Shown piece by piece: positions 32,940 through 43,400 of a DNA stretch of 48,500 nucleotides. This DNA is from Glandiceps talaboti. Taxonomy: Eukaryota > Hemichordata > Enteropneusta > Spengelidae. The stretch's first letter is position 1. The number at the start of each line of letters is the position of its first letter. The stretch spans positions 10,019,475 to 10,067,974 of the forward strand of contig NC_135554.1 in assembly GCF_964340395.1 (NCBI RefSeq), in the 5' to 3' direction. The notes under the pieces are model-generated. The model was given only the letters and a program-made list of their open reading frames with translations. It searched no databases and was not told the DNA's origin. The translations under genes and the position numbers were made by a program.

Positions 32940-33193
32940 GGTCACGCTGTTAATGGCAAGTGGTATTTGTTGCCATACGCGAATGCGCGTAATCACGTTT
33001 TCTCTACATACATCTACGCGCGAATCCCGAGAGATCGAAGATCGATCACATGTTCTTTTTTGACGCAAACAAAACAGAATGGAAAAATATAGTCATGTGA
33101 TCAAAATTCACAAATCAAGACGACACACTGTTGGATAGAGCGCAGCATATAATAGTTAGTGAACAGTCAGTTGACACTCAAAGTGTTACAACT
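32940..33193 (+). promoter_or_regulatory. Unit 6 promoter and 5'UTR
   Basis: Type B promoter, E-boxes decayed to CACATG and CATGTG. The TATA-like motif has changed to GGAAAAATATAG. Confidence 0.45.
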
Positions 33194-34592
33194 ATGGTTT
33201 TACTAACTCTTATAACGTGTCTTACAGTTGCCTACTACAAGGTGACGTCACAGCCGTGGCCGGGTGCATCGACAGAGATGGGTATGTGAAATTATCTATT
33301 CATTTTTCTCTGATATTTGTTGTTAGAAAATCGACGCATAATACAGACAGATATACTTCGTCTGCCGCCATCTTTATCGGGCATGCACGAGAGGCTAGGC
33401 GTCAAACAAGAATATTGTATTTTCGCTCTTTGTTCTACTCTTGTATTTATCATACTTTTTAATTTATGTATCCATATTTTATTGCTTGTTGTTTTAAATT
33501 CATTTTCTGATTTTTAGATAGTATATATGAATATCAAAGACCTTTCAACACAAACAAAAACAAATATCAACAAAGAACAACCCCCCCCCCCATTTCGCTT
33601 TCTGTTGATGGAACTTTTCAAAAAGTTTTCCTTTACTGTGTTCGATGGGTCAGATTTTTTATCTTTATCAATTCACCTTCATAACTGATTTGGTGTTAAT
33701 TTTATTCGTTCAAGACCTCGGTCCAGCTGTTAGACGAAAAACGCCAAAGGTTCCGAAGAAGGAGGAGGAATCCCCCGAAGTTCTTCGCACCAAAGGCAAA
33801 CGTCCTAAGCGAAGTCGTGGAGATAAATCGAAAACGATTCCGAAAACCGACGAAAAAATTGAGGAAATAAGGGAAAGAAACCCAAACCTCGATGTTGGTT
33901 TGAGTGAGATGATAAGGGTCAGACCTAACGACAAATGTCAGACACTACCACAGATTCCGCCGCTGAACCCAATACCTAATCAGGAGAGGTCTCGCGGAAT
34001 GGTGAAGACTTCGTTGGAAATGCATGATCTACGTCTCACACGTACTAGCCAGTCAGAACCTGTACATGCAAGTGCAGGCGTCTGCATAGCTACTGACATA
34101 CACTGTTCCGATATGGCACAAGGAAGGGGTGATATTGCAGGGACATGCAGGGACTCCTCTGCACAAGCAGGTGCAACCGGCAGTGTAGGGATGGACACCC
34201 CCCGTGACAGACTCAATGACTTTCCTGTAAGCTTCGGCTCATGGCCTAAGGGCCCTTCAACCGGATTAAACAAATATGGACAGTGTTTTCGATGTCGACC
34301 TGGTGGTGCATCAGTTGGCGGTTTACAACAACCGAACATCAAAAAGGCACCCTCTATCGAGGACGGTACATCTGACAGTGAACTGCTTGGTGCTACCGGC
34401 TTTGATGCTAAGGCATTGGATAAGAAGTTTGATGCTGACATGAAAAGAGCTATGCAAGCTTCCTTGGAGGATATTAACCCGAGTCAAGATGAACCAGAAG
34501 GAGCCGCCGCCGCCGCTGCCCCCATTCCTTTAGCAGACAGATATGATCAACTTCTTCAGAGAGCTATCGAAGCGTCTCTGAGAGAGGTTTAA
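33194..34592 (+). CDS. Unit 6: tandem-UIM protein with hydrophobic N-terminus (type B)
   Basis: CDS 33194-33281 joined to 33715-34592, 321 residues. Distinguishing residues: LDVGLSEM (Asp to Gly), TDIHCSDMAQGRGD, GSVGMDTP and PVSFGSW. UIM 1 (DADMKRAMQASLED) and UIM 2 are unchanged. Because unit 7 lacks its own first exon, a long transcript from this promoter could join exon 1 here to exon 2 of either unit 6 or unit 7; both acceptors are in the same phase. Confidence 0.85.
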
Positions 34593-35092
34593 GAGTGTCT
34601 ACCTATAAGAAAGGTAAGAATCTTAGAACACTTAATCTCCTAACCTGATGATCATGAATGCACTTGCAATTGTCAACTGCAATGTCTTACGAAGATGTAA
34701 AATATGAAGATATATTCAGGTCATAGCTATAGTTATTCATAACATCAATACATGATTACTATAAATAAAGAGAAACGAAAGGACGGGTTTCAGAAGGGAT
34801 AAGAATGATGAAACTTTTGAACTTTTAGGAGAGGAGAAATGTAATTTGATTTCTGTCACAAACATTGACATGGCGATGAATATATGAGTATAAAAACAAA
34901 ACAAAAACAGCATGTGTATGTTGAGGGCGCGATTATAGGTTGTACGTGTATGATTTAAAGTTGATGCAAGGTGATATTCACCTCATACTTAAAACTCTCA
35001 TATTTGATTATGCACCACTAGTTTCTCTTGTTGTACGTGTTTTTACCGTTTGCATATTCACCAACTTTCTTTCTCTTTCTCTTTCTCTGTCC

Positions 35093-35094
35093 CC

Positions 35095-35146
<52 letters not shown>

Positions 35147-35149
35147 TGC

Positions 35150-35210
<61 letters not shown>
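35093..35210 (+). repeat. (CTGT)n plus (CT)n microsatellite in unit 6 intron 2
   Basis: About 13 CTGT copies, a short CTTGCCCC break, then about 28 CT copies ending CCCCCCCCAG| at exon 3. Donor at 34613/34614. Confidence 0.85.
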
Positions 35211-35213
<3 letters not shown>

Positions 35214-35222
35214 CCCCCCCAG

Positions 35223-35645
35223 AGGATAGCGCTCCACAGCGAAATCCATGATGTCAAAGACAGAACTACAATCTCTCCATGTGATTGCAAGATCGTAACA
35301 GTACTGTATATGGTACATCCAACGTGGACCTACTTGTCTTTGTTAGTGATCTCGCTTGTGTTAGAGCGCAGAGAGGGAGTGGATGTCGCTGAGGTGTTGC
35401 AGAAACAGGAATTCATATGGTACTACTACTAGTTGCTTACGTCATGCAATGGATCGTCAGAGTGGCCAACTAACAATTCATCCATGCAAAGTATGCAACT
35501 ATCAAATATCAACTACCAGATCATTTCAAGGGATCTATACCAAGTATACATATTGCGTGTCACAGAGTGGCCTTTGTATGAAATTTCTGATATCTGTTAT
35601 TTCACGTAACATCCAAAAATATTGAGAAATAAAATTATTCGTGAT
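35223..35645 (+). other. Unit 6 exon 3 (3'UTR) with poly(A) signal
   Basis: Starts AGGATAGCGCTCCACAGCG. AATAAA at 35628-35633. Confidence 0.7.
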
Positions 35646-36484
35646 TTTATATGATAATGTTTACGTCGATTCTTATTAGACAACGATGTGAAAGGGGAAC
35701 ACAAAAATATGGTAAAGTGACAATAGTATACACCTAACGGTTTCGTATAATTAAAATATACATTGAATTGGTGAGACCTGTAAATTCAAATTAATAAATA
35801 AACAGTTTAAAAAATATAATTTGTTTAAAAAACAGAAAACAATGAGTCTAAGGCAAGTAAACTAGAAGAAAGAAAGAACCGAAGATAGGAAAGACTAGAA
35901 GAATAGAATGGAAAGGGGTGTGAGTCACAATTGTATATAAAAGAATAAGAAGAACGTAGACTATACAACGCAAATTTTACTAGAAAATATATTGCCACTT
36001 AGTATTGTTAGCACTCAGTTTGTCCTTTCTCTTCAACTTCATTATAAATGCTCTTCTAGTTTCATCTTTCAATGATCGTACATGTCCCTTTGACGTCCAC
36101 CTCGTTTTCAACAAAACAAAACAAAACAAAACAAAACAAAGCAAAACAAAACAAAACAAAACAAACAAAAACCAACATATGATAATAACCTGGTTAAGAA
36201 ATGATGTAAATTTTCGTTATCAACTAAAATTCATAGCTTTGTTAACTGACCATAAAAATTAAAAGTAACGGATTTAAACTCTATGCCTTCCGTTAGGAAA
36301 TAATGCTAACCATTCTATTATTCTTTCTGTTCGTCTTATTACAATTCAGAATTCTAAACTTACCATGCATATATGTAATTAGTAAATTGGTAAGTTAGTT
36401 TTACAAATAATCTGATATTTGAAGCTGGTATGCTTAGCATATTGCTTAATTACCGCGTTGAATAGTAAAAAAGATACTTCGTCT
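35646..36484. other. Spacer 6, with a large deletion removing the unit 7 promoter
   Basis: Shared spacer sequence with the AAAAC repeat (36111-36176) up to TACCGCGTTGAATAGTAAAA (about 36469). It then joins AGATACTTCGTCTGCC of intron 1 directly. The exon 2 fragment, promoter and exon 1 seen in other units are missing. Confidence 0.7.
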
Positions 36485-37727
36485 GCCGCCATCTTTATCA
36501 GGTATGAATGAGATGCTAGGTGTCAAACAAGAATATTGTATTTTCGCTCTTAATTGTTCTACTCTTGTATTTATCATACTTTTTAATTTCTGTATCCATA
36601 TTTTTTGCTTGTTGTTTTAAATTCATTTTCGGATTTTTGGATAGTATATATGAATATCAAAGACCTTTCAACACAAACAAAAACAAATATAAACAAAGAA
36701 CCCCCCCCCCCCCATGTCGTTTTTCGTTCTCACTTTCTGTTGATGGAACTTTTCAAAAAGTTTTCCTTTACTGTGTTCGATGGGTCAGATTTTTTATCTT
36801 TATTAATTCACCTTCATAACTGATTTGGTGTTAATTTTATTCGTTCAAGACCTCGGTCCAGCTGTTAGACGAAAAACGCCAAAGGTTCCGAAGAAGGAGG
36901 AGGAATCCCCCGAAGTTCTTCGCACCAAAGGCAAACGTCCTAAGCGAAGTCGTGGAAATAAATCGAAAACGATTCCGAAAACCGACGAAAAAATTGAGGA
37001 AATAAGGGAAAGAAACCCAAACCTCGATGTTGATTTGAGTGAGATGATAAGGGTCAGACCTAACGACAAATGTCAGACACTACCACAGATTCCGCCACTG
37101 AACCCAATACCTAATCAGGAGAGGTCTCGCGGAATGCTGAAGACTTCGTTGGAGATGCATGATCTACGTCTCACACGTACTAGCCAGTCAGAACCTGTAC
37201 ATGCAAGTGCAGGCGTCTGCATAGCTACTGACATAGACTGTTCCGATATGGCACAAGCAAGGGGTGATATTGCAGGGACATGCAGGGACTCCTCTGCACA
37301 AGCAGGTGCAACCGGCAGTGCAGGGATGGACACCCCCCGTGACAGACTCAATGACTTTCCTGGAAGCTTCGGCTCATGGCCCAAGGGCCCTTCAACCGGA
37401 TTAAACAAATATGGACAGTGTTTTCGATGTCGACCTGGTGGTGCATCAGTTGGCGGTTTACAACAACCGAACATCAAAAAGGCACCCTCTATCGAGGACT
37501 GTACATCTGACAGTGAACTGCTTGGTGCTACCGGCTTTGATGCTAAGGCATTGGATAAGAAGTTTGATGCTGATATGAAAAGAGCTATACAAGCTTCCTT
37601 AGAGGATATTAACCCGAGTCAAGATGAACCAGAAGGAGCCGCCGCCGCCGCTGCCCCCTTTCCTCTAGCAGACAGATATGATCAACTTCTTCAGAGAGCT
37701 ATCGAAGCGTCTCTGAGAGAGGTTTAA
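36485..37727 (+). pseudogene. Unit 7: exon 2 intact, promoter and exon 1 deleted (type B)
   Basis: Exon 2 (36850-37727) is open for its full length, with a normal TTCAAG| acceptor, a normal stop and a normal AAAG|GTAAG donor after it. The 3' half of intron 1, including GCCGCCATCTT, is present, but no ATGGTTTTACTAAC exon lies between unit 6 exon 3 and here. Differences include KRSRGNKSK and DADMKRAIQASLED in UIM 1. Either it is a dead copy, or its exon 2 is spliced from an upstream unit's exon 1. The lack of any stop or frameshift argues for recent loss or continued use. Intron 2 is also shortened. Confidence 0.65.
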
Positions 37728-37918
37728 GAGTGTCTACCTATAAGAAAGGTAAGAATCTTAGAACACTTAATCTCCTAACCTGGTGATCATGAATGCACTT
37801 GCAATTGTCAACTGCAATGTCTTACGAAGATGGAAAATATGAAGATATATTCAGGTCATAGCTACAGTTATTCATAACATCAATACATTACTATAAATAA
37901 AGAGAAACGAAAGGACGG

Positions 37919-37954
<36 letters not shown>

Positions 37955-37960
37955 GACTCG

Positions 37961-38043
<83 letters not shown>

Positions 38044-38046
38044 CTC
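37919..38046 (+). repeat. (CTGT)n and (CT)n microsatellite in unit 7 intron 2
   Basis: AAAGGACGGGT joins directly to the CTGT run, so most of intron 2 is deleted relative to other units; two CT runs separated by CCCCTCC follow and end in CCCAG|. Confidence 0.85.
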
Positions 38047-38050
38047 CCAG

Positions 38051-38475
38051 AGGATAGTGCTCCACAGCGAAACCCATTATGTCGAAGACAGAACTACAAT
38101 CTCTTCATGTGATTGCAAGATCGTAACGTACTGTATATGGTACATCCAACCAACGTGGACCGACTTGTCTTTTGTTAGTGATCTCGCTTGTGTTAGAGCT
38201 CAGAGAGGGAGTAGATATCGCTGGGGTGTTGCAGAAACAGGAATTCATATGGTACTACTACTAGTTGCTTACGTCATGCAATGGATCGTCAGAGTGGCCA
38301 ACTAACAATTCATCCATGCAAAGTATGCAACTATCAAATATCAACTACCAGATCATTTCAAGGGATCTATACCAAGTATATATATTGCAAGTCCCAGAGT
38401 GGTCTTTGTATGAAATTTCTGATATGTGCTATTTCACGTAACGTCCAAAAATATTGAGAAATAAAATTATTCGTA
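38051..38475 (+). other. Unit 7 exon 3 (3'UTR) with poly(A) signal
   Basis: Starts AGGATAGTGCTCCACAGCG. AATAAA at 38460-38465. Confidence 0.7.
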
Positions 38476-39083
38476 ATTTCATATGATAATGTTTACGTCG
38501 ATTCTTATTCGACAACGATGTGAAAAAGGGAACACAAAAATATGGCAAAGTGACAATAGCATACACCTAACGGTTTCGTATAATTATAATATACATTGAA
38601 TTGGTGAGACCTGTACATTCAAATTAATAAATGAACAGTTAAAAAATATAATTTGTTTAAAAAACAGAAAACAATGAGTCTAAGGCAAGTAAACCAGAAG
38701 AAAGAAAGAGCCGAAGATAGGAAAGACGAGAAGAATAGAATGGAAAGGGGGGTTGGTCACAATTGTATTTAAAAGAATAAGAAGAACGTAGACTATACAA
38801 CGCAAATTTTACTAGCAAATATATTATTGTTATCACTCAGTTTGCCCTTTCTTTTCAACTTCATTATAAAATGCTCTGTAAGTTTCATCATTCAGTGATC
38901 GTAAATGTCCCTTTGACGTTCACCTCGTTTCCAACAAAACAAAACAAAGCAAAGCAAAGCGAAGCAAAGCAAAGCAAAGCAAAGCAAAACAAAAAAAAAC
39001 AAAAAACAAACAAAGCAAAGCAAATCAAAGCAAAGTAAAGCAAAGTAAAGGAAAGCAAATCAAAGCAATGCAAAGCAAAAACC

Positions 39084-39125
<42 letters not shown>

Positions 39126-39163
39126 AAGCCATGATAATAACCTGGTTAAGAAATGATGTTGTT

Positions 39164-39288
39164 GGGTTTCGTAGAGTTGAACGGTATAAGTATGGATAGT
39201 TCTAACGTTGTACTCTAGCACTCACACTCTCATACTCTCGTACGGGATCGTTCAGGTCCAAGTCGGGGATTAGTCACGACTGAGAAGT
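39164..39288. mobile_element. 3'-truncated LTR, sister copy of the spacer 4 solo LTR
   Basis: TGTTGGGTTTCGTAGAGTTG to CACGACTGAGAAG is identical to the left 125 bases of the spacer 4 LTR. It then joins TTTAGTTAAATGATCATG, so the right part and the right target copy are deleted. Confidence 0.7.
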
Positions 39289-39552
39289 TTAGTTAAATGA
39301 TCATGAAAATTAAAAGTAACGGATGTAAACTCTATGCCTTCCGTTAGGAAAGAACTCTAACCATCCCATAATTCTTTCAGTTCGTATTATCACAATTCAA
39401 AATTCTAAGCTTACCATGCATATATGTAATTAGTAAATTGGTAAGTTAGTTTTACAAATAATCTGATATTTGAAACTGGTATTCTTAGCATATTGCCCAA
39501 TTGCCGCGCGGAATATTAATTATTATGTACATCTGTAATTATTACGACAGCC

Positions 39553-39718
39553 CGGCGAACATCAAAAAGGGCGCCCTTTATCGAAGACTGTACATCTGAC
39601 AGTGAACTGCTTGGTGCTACCGGCTTTGATGCTAAGGCATTGGATAAGAAGTTTGATGCTGATATGAAAAAAAAACTAACACATTCACACTTCATGGGAG
39701 GATAGCAACCAGAATAGT
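39553..39718 (+). pseudogene. Decayed fragment of exon 2 in spacer 7
   Basis: Reads AAAAAGGGCGCCCTTTATCGAAGACTG. The TCGAAGACTG form matches unit 8 exon 2 (GGCGCCCTCTATCGAAGACTG) better than the other units. Confidence 0.75.
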
Positions 39719-40002
39719 CGTAAAAGAAAAAAAACCCTGACCGATAGCTGGAATGCACCTTACTTAGGGCATATAGATGGAAAATTGTTGAAATGAAAAT
39801 GAACCCATCAGTACTAGGGATGTGTGTTTTGAGTTTAAAATATTATTTTTGGTACAAAACATACAAATGCCAAACTACTGGCATGATTGATCTGAGATTT
39901 ATTGGTGATGTACAGAGGGATATGCAGATAATTATCAAAAAAGAAACATTGCTCATTACATCAGTGATATGCAAATTAGGGCTAACAAGTTTCGTCCGAG
40001 TC

Positions 40003-40355
40003 AAAAAGTTATACATACATACAGATACATACAGTTACTTTATTGCCATGTGTTTAAAAAAAAACATTGGAAAATGACTTTTCACGAGCGCCCCATATTA
40101 AAAGTGTACAATGAAATAAAAGTGGCTGAACATTATCGAAATAAACATTAAAATGAATGATCATGACTGGTTTAAAATTCGGATTACAGAGGGATAAAAA
40201 CTCTTCCTAAAACGTTCAGACGATGTCTTAATGCTGCGATAACGTCGACCAGAGCGTAAAATGTTAAAAAGACTATTTGCAGGATGGCTAGAATCCTGAA
40301 GTAGCCTTACGTAATGACCTCCAGTGGTATATAGAGTCAAGTGTTGGCAGATCAG
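40003..40355 (-). mobile_element. 5'-truncated non-LTR retrotransposon fragment in spacer 7
   Basis: Longer copy of the fragment at 23285-23575. The minus strand encodes the same C-terminal SGRRYRSIK...RFRKSFYPSVIRIL end, and the 3' end has the same GTATGTAT repeats. It retains about 60 bases that are missing in spacer 3. Confidence 0.65.
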
Positions 40356-40674
40356 TATCTTGAAAACTACTTGATGCATGGGGTTGAAACTTAGTGGGGA
40401 TATATCTAAAGGTGTTATTCTACAGACAAATTAACACATCTGGGCCTAGCAACCATAACCTCAGCCTTAGCAACAATAAATAATGTATATTACAAAGATA
40501 ACAGGGATAGTAGGCAAACGAATGAACAGACAAAAGATGCAAGCAATTATCCCTAGCAACAAGACCATGCCCATAGCAACAGTCAAATGTTGGTGTGTAT
40601 CATTACCAATCTAAACCCCAAGATAGGTATGCAATGTGGATTGATATGATACAAGGTTACGCTGTTAATGGCCT

Positions 40675-40908
40675 GTGGTATTTGTTGCCATATGCGAATG
40701 CGCGTAATCACGTTTTCTCTACGTACATCTACGCGCGAATCCCGAGAGATCGAAGATCGATCACATGTTCTTTTTTGACGCAAACAAAACAGAATGGAAT
40801 AATATAGTCATGTGATCAAAATTCACAAATCAAGACGACACACTGTTGGATAGAGCGCAGCATATAGTAGTTAGTGAACAGTCAGTTGACACTCAAAGTG
40901 TTACAACT
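40675..40908 (+). promoter_or_regulatory. Unit 8 promoter and 5'UTR
   Basis: Type B promoter, both E-boxes decayed, otherwise close to unit 4 (TACGCGCGAATCCCGAGAGA, AATAATATAG). Confidence 0.45.
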
Positions 40909-42281
40909 ATGGTTTTACTAACTCTTATAACGTGTCTTACAGTTGCCTACTACAAGGTGACGTCACAGCCGTGGCCGGGTACATCGACAGAGATGGGTAT
41001 GTGAAAATATCTATTAATTTTTCTATGATTGTTGTTGTTAGAAAATCGACGCATAATACAGACATATATACTTCGTCTGCCGCCATCTTTATCGGGCATG
41101 TATGACAGGCTATGAGTCAAACAAGACTGTTGTATTTTCGCTCTTTGTTCTACTCTTGTATTTATTATACTTTTTAATTTATGGGTCCATATTTTATTGC
41201 TTGTTGTTTTAATTTATTTTCGGATTTTTAGATAGCATATATGAATATCAAAGGTCTTTCAACACAAAGTCGTTTTTCGTTCTCAATATCTGTTGATGGA
41301 ACTTTTCAAAAGGTTTTCCTTTACTGTGTTCGATGGGTGAGATTTTTTTATCTTTATTATTTCACCTGCATAACTGATTTGGTGTTAATTTTATTCGTTC
41401 AAGACCTCGGTCCAGCTGTTAGACGAAAAACGCCAAAGGTTCCGAAGAAGGAGGAGGATTCCTCCGAAGTTCTTCGCACCAAAGGTAAACGTCCTAAGCG
41501 AAGTCGTGGAGATAAATCGAAAACGATTCCGAAAACCGACGAAAAAATTGAGGAATTAAGGGAAAGAAACCCAAACCTCGATGTTGATTTGAGTGAGATG
41601 ATAAGGGTCAAACCTAACGACAAGTGTCAGACACTACCACAGATTCCGCCGCTGAACCCAATACCTAATCAGGAGAGGTCTCGCGGAATGCTGAAGACTT
41701 CGTTGGAGATGCATGATCTACGTCTCACACGTACTAGCCAGTCAGAACATGCACATGCAAGTGCAGGCGTCTGCACAGCTACTAGAATGGACTCTTCCGA
41801 GACAGCACAAGCAAGTGCTGATATCGGTGCTCCAGACAATGACTCCTCTGCACAAGCCGGTGCAACTGGTGGTGCAGGGATGGACACCCCCCGTGACAGA
41901 CCTCATGCCTTTCCTGGAAGCTTCGGCTCATGGACCAAGCGCCCTTCAACTGGATTAAACAAATATGGACAGTGTTTTCGATATCGACCTGGTGGTGCAT
42001 CAGTTGGCGATTTACGACAATCGAACATCAAAAAGGCGCCCTCTATCGAAGACTGTACATCTGACAGTGAACTGCTTGGTGCTACCGGCTTTGATGCTAA
42101 GGCATTGGATAAGAAGTTTGATGCTGATATGGAAAGAGCTATGCAAGCTTCCTTGGAGGATATTAACCCGAGTCAAGATGAACCAGAAGGAGCCGCCGCC
42201 GCCGCTGCCCCCTTTCCTCTAGCAGACAGATATGATCAACTTCTTCAGAGAGCTATCGAAGCGTCTCTGAGAGAGGTTTAA
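40909..42281 (+). CDS. Unit 8: tandem-UIM protein with diverged central region (type B)
   Basis: CDS 40909-40996 joined to 41404-42281, 321 residues. The ends match the other units, but the middle (about 41748-42040) differs strongly: EHAHASAGVCTATRMDSSET, AQASADIGAPDNDSS, DRPHAFPGSFGSWTKRPS, FRYRPGGASVGDLRQS. UIM 1 reads DADMERAMQASLED, as in unit 5. The sharp borders suggest that gene conversion homogenised the ends and not the centre. Downstream of the stop the donor (GGAAAG|GTAAG) is kept, but the intron 2 sequence is unrelated to other units apart from its last bases. Confidence 0.85.
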
Positions 42282-42828
42282 GAGTGTCTCCCTGGAAAGG
42301 TAAGAACCTTAGAACACTTCATCGATCCTAGATTGACAATTTTATAATCATAATATCCATGTTATTTTCTTTTTACATAAATCGGTGGTTTTTTTTGGTT
42401 TTTTTGTTTTTTTTTACAGAGATTTGAATTTGAATATAAATTGCACGTGACTTGTACATAAGTAGTTTTCCGTAAGTTTAAAATAATCGAAAACTTGATA
42501 ACAATTTGAAACGGAACCGATATATTTCAGATGGAATAATTATAAGAATGATATAATTTTCCATAATATCAATTACCAACGGATAAACATGGCCTCTATG
42601 GCTAACATTAATATCCACTAACTTTGTGATGAAATATGCATACGTTTATCCAAACATATCGAAAGTAAAGAAATACGTTGAGGGCGCGCTTATTAGTACT
42701 TACACGTGGGCAGCGTGAGTATGAAGTACATGTCATGTATGGTGTATGATGGTTTTACGATGTTATTTCTCTTATTGGTATGTGGATATGTGTAATCTGC
42801 ACCACTGGTATTCAGATCTTTATATGTA

Positions 42829-42884
42829 TATATATATATATATATATTGCTTGGATATTTAACATCTCTCTCTCTCTCTCTCTC

Positions 42885-42958
<74 letters not shown>
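42829..42958 (+). repeat. (TA)n and (CT)n microsatellites in unit 8 intron 2
   Basis: A short TA run, then about 45 CT copies ending CCTCCCTCCCAG| at exon 3. There is no CTGT run here, unlike in other units. Confidence 0.85.
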
Positions 42959-42960
<2 letters not shown>

Positions 42961-42968
42961 CCTCCCAG

Positions 42969-43400
42969 AGGATAGTGCTCCACAGCGAAACCCATTATGT
43001 CAGAGACAGAACTACAATCTCTCCATGTGATTGCAAGATCGTAACGGTACTGTGTATGGTACATCCAACCAACGTGGTGGACCGACTTGTCTTTGCAAAG
43101 AATCTCGCTAGTGTTAGAGAGCACACACAGGGAGTGTATCATGGCAGGGGTTTGGCAGAATCAGGAATTCATATGTACTAGTTACTTGCGTCATGCAATG
43201 GATCGTCAGAGTGGTCAACGAACCATTCATCCATGCAAAGTATGCAACTATCAACTATCAACTACCAGATCATTGCACAGGATCGATATTATATTACGTA
43301 TGTGTCTCCGAGTGGTCTTTTATATGTAATTACTGATATCTGATCTTCCTCCTAATCTAAACAAAATGTACAGAAAATAAAATTATTCGCAATTTTATAT
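42969..43400 (+). other. Unit 8 exon 3 (3'UTR) with poly(A) signal
   Basis: Starts AGGATAGTGCTCCACAGCG; more diverged than the other copies. AATAAA at 43376-43381, followed by TTATTCGCAATTTTATAT. Confidence 0.65.

Larger units (their letters stand above)
38476..40002. other. Spacer 7
   Basis: Shared spacer sequence. It holds AAAGC/AAAAC and CAA simple repeats (38935-39124), a truncated LTR (39164-39288) and an exon 2 fragment (39553-39718), followed by the non-LTR fragment listed separately. No gene seen. Confidence 0.6.
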
